From contig NC_060114.1 in the NCBI RefSeq assembly GCF_021155765.1, positions 18,024,501 to 18,088,500 of the forward strand: a DNA stretch of 64,000 nucleotides, given 5' to 3'. Below are positions 62,688-64,000 of the stretch, one piece after another (positions within the stretch are counted from its first letter, which is position 1; each line of letters starts with the position of its first letter). Origin of the DNA: Diprion similis (Eukaryota; Arthropoda; Insecta; Hymenoptera; Diprionidae). Under the pieces are notes generated by a model. It ran no database searches and had not been told where the DNA came from. It was given only the letters and a program-made list of their open reading frames with translations. The position numbers and the translations under genes were made by a program.

Positions 62688-64000
62688 CTGACCGGCCAGC
62701 ATTTCCGAAAACAGAATTTCACTTTATTTCAATGTTATCAGTGTGCCAAGCAGGAGTGTCATATTCATGCAATTCTAATACGTGTGAAACTTATTCTTTT
62801 AAATCTCCACAACAGCAGATTGAATGAGTATAGATTATACATCATTCGATACTTTGTTACACATATCTCACAATATCTCTGTCAATGTATCTGTGAATTC
62901 TCTTGTCGCGTATGTTAATCCTAACAATTCGAACATCAATCGCAAGATAAATTAAATACAAACGCTTCGCACCCCTAATCTTTTCTTAAATAATTTTCTC
63001 CAGTAACTTTTGCAGTTAAAATTTTCAACAATTATGTTGACTTCGTTAATTCTACTGAGAAATCCCTCGGTTACTAGAAAAAAAATTCGATCCTAGCATT
63101 AATAGGGTAATCGTGGATTATCCGAAGCGACGGTTTCGCCATTGCCATGGTCTTGTGCCAATAACCATTCATCGATTGTCACCACACGATCAGCGAGATT
63201 TTCAATCGCGTTTCGGTTGAAGTTCTGGCACAAAATCGAACCTTTCTAAAAAAAAAAAAGGAAAAAAAAAACAACAATGCAATATATCAATACATCCTCA
63301 CGAGTATCAAGCCTATGTCGAGGAGAGTGGTGGAGTCAATTTCGAGCATACACAGACGGCATTGTGATGTTTGAAGGACAAACATCTTCCTTCTGCCGAG
63401 TCATAATTATTTGATTATTTAAAAACATATTCGATACGCCATTATTTTTGACTCCACTAAGCCCAAAGTTAACAAATAAGAGTTAAGCCCGGACGATCCT
63501 CTCGTTACTATATATAATAGATTATAAGTTACTCACCCTTTGCTTATTAAGTTCGGAAGCTATTTTTAAAGTATTACTTTTTTTTTTTTTTTTTTTTTTT
63601 TTAACGTTTTAGTAAAATAACGTGTAAATATATATTATATCTTTGTACAAAATACTTTGTGCCACGCAAAATCACTCTCTAACGTTCAAATGCTGATACA
63701 GAAGAAAGGAAAATTTGACTACTGATAGAATATAGTACAACATATCGAGGTCGCGCCAACATCGACGAGCAATTACGGTGAATGCACTGCTGCTACTACA
63801 TGTGATTTGTAGAAGGTGGTGGTAGTGGTTTTGATTCGGTCTTTCACTTTTTACTTTTTCTTTCCGTTACTCTTTTGTTCTTTCGGCATGTCAAGCAAAG
63901 TACGTGTGCAATTTGTGAATATAGTTCAGTGCCTACGAGAGGATATTTAGTCACGTACACATCTAAAAGATCAGTTCAATACAAATAGACAGGCACTAAA
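62688..64000. other. Tomosyn intron / upstream sequence to right edge
   Basis: Apart from the candidate exon at 63099-63245, no coding sequence was identified. A 23- to 25-base T run lies at about 63578-63602. The remaining upstream tomosyn exons are expected beyond the window. Confidence 0.5.
63099..63245 (-). CDS. Candidate coding exon of unknown identity
   Basis: A strong polypyrimidine tract and AG (TTTTTTTTTTTAG, plus-strand 63246-63257) precede a 147-nt minus-strand stretch. It is open for 48 codons and ends in TAA at 63101-63099. It reads KGSILCQNFNRNAIENLADR, then VVTIDEWLLAQDHGNGETVA and a short end in RLPY. Composition is markedly richer in G+C than its flanks, as for the other exons here. 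It could be an alternative C-terminal exon of tomosyn (which is transcribed through it) or the last exon of a nested gene. No family was recognised. Confidence 0.3.
   Translation of the reverse strand, partial: KGSILCQNFNRNAIENLADRVVTIDEWLLAQDHGNGETVASDNPRLPY

Overview
The window reads as nuclear DNA of an insect, most likely a hymenopteran. Genes are split by short introns with consensus GT-AG sites, and the intergenic DNA is AT-rich and full of microsatellites. One gene is a dpr-type immunoglobulin receptor, an arthropod neuronal family. The cyclin T and tomosyn proteins look closest to insect orthologues from memory; no database search was possible. There are no bacterial operons, phage genes or CRISPR arrays.

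Layout, left to right. (1) 1-444, minus strand: the 5' end of a KANSL2-like chromatin gene running off the left edge. (2) 445-2142: a 1.7 kb divergent region shared with the next gene, carrying a DRE and a perfect GCCAT-containing inverted repeat. (3) 2143-8883, plus strand: Cyclin T, the CDK9 partner in P-TEFb, in seven coding exons. An internal splice donor in the last exon pairs with an alternative terminal exon 6.3 kb downstream (14611-14697). (4) 12302-33417: an exact tandem duplication with a 10,558-bp unit. Each copy carries the alternative Cyclin T exon, about 5.7 kb of simple-sequence-rich DNA, and the promoter plus first four coding exons of Aha1, the Hsp90 co-chaperone. Only the second copy continues into a complete Aha1 gene (32488-34717). 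(5) 35832-46446: a satellite array of about 34 tandem 314-bp monomers with no length change, flanked by decayed monomers. (6) 47997-48979, plus strand: a mitochondrial adrenodoxin-type [2Fe-2S] ferredoxin (FDX1-like). (7) 52608-53884, plus strand: a dpr-family two-Ig cell-surface protein. (8) 53885-59683: a repeat-rich stretch with two foldback elements, a relic of one of them, a duplicated piece of the dpr 3' coding end and a possible piggyBac relic. (9) 59684-62687, minus strand: the C-terminal third of tomosyn (STXBP5 family), ending in its R-SNARE motif and running off the right edge.

The genes do not form a pathway. They are ordinary housekeeping genes (KANSL2, CycT, Aha1, FDX1) and neuronal genes (dpr, tomosyn). 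What stands out is structural: the seemingly perfect 10.6-kb duplication, which may be real or an assembly artefact; the homogenised 314-bp satellite with higher-order repeats; the alternative Cyclin T 3' end that lies inside the duplicated unit; and an in-frame extra exon in tomosyn.
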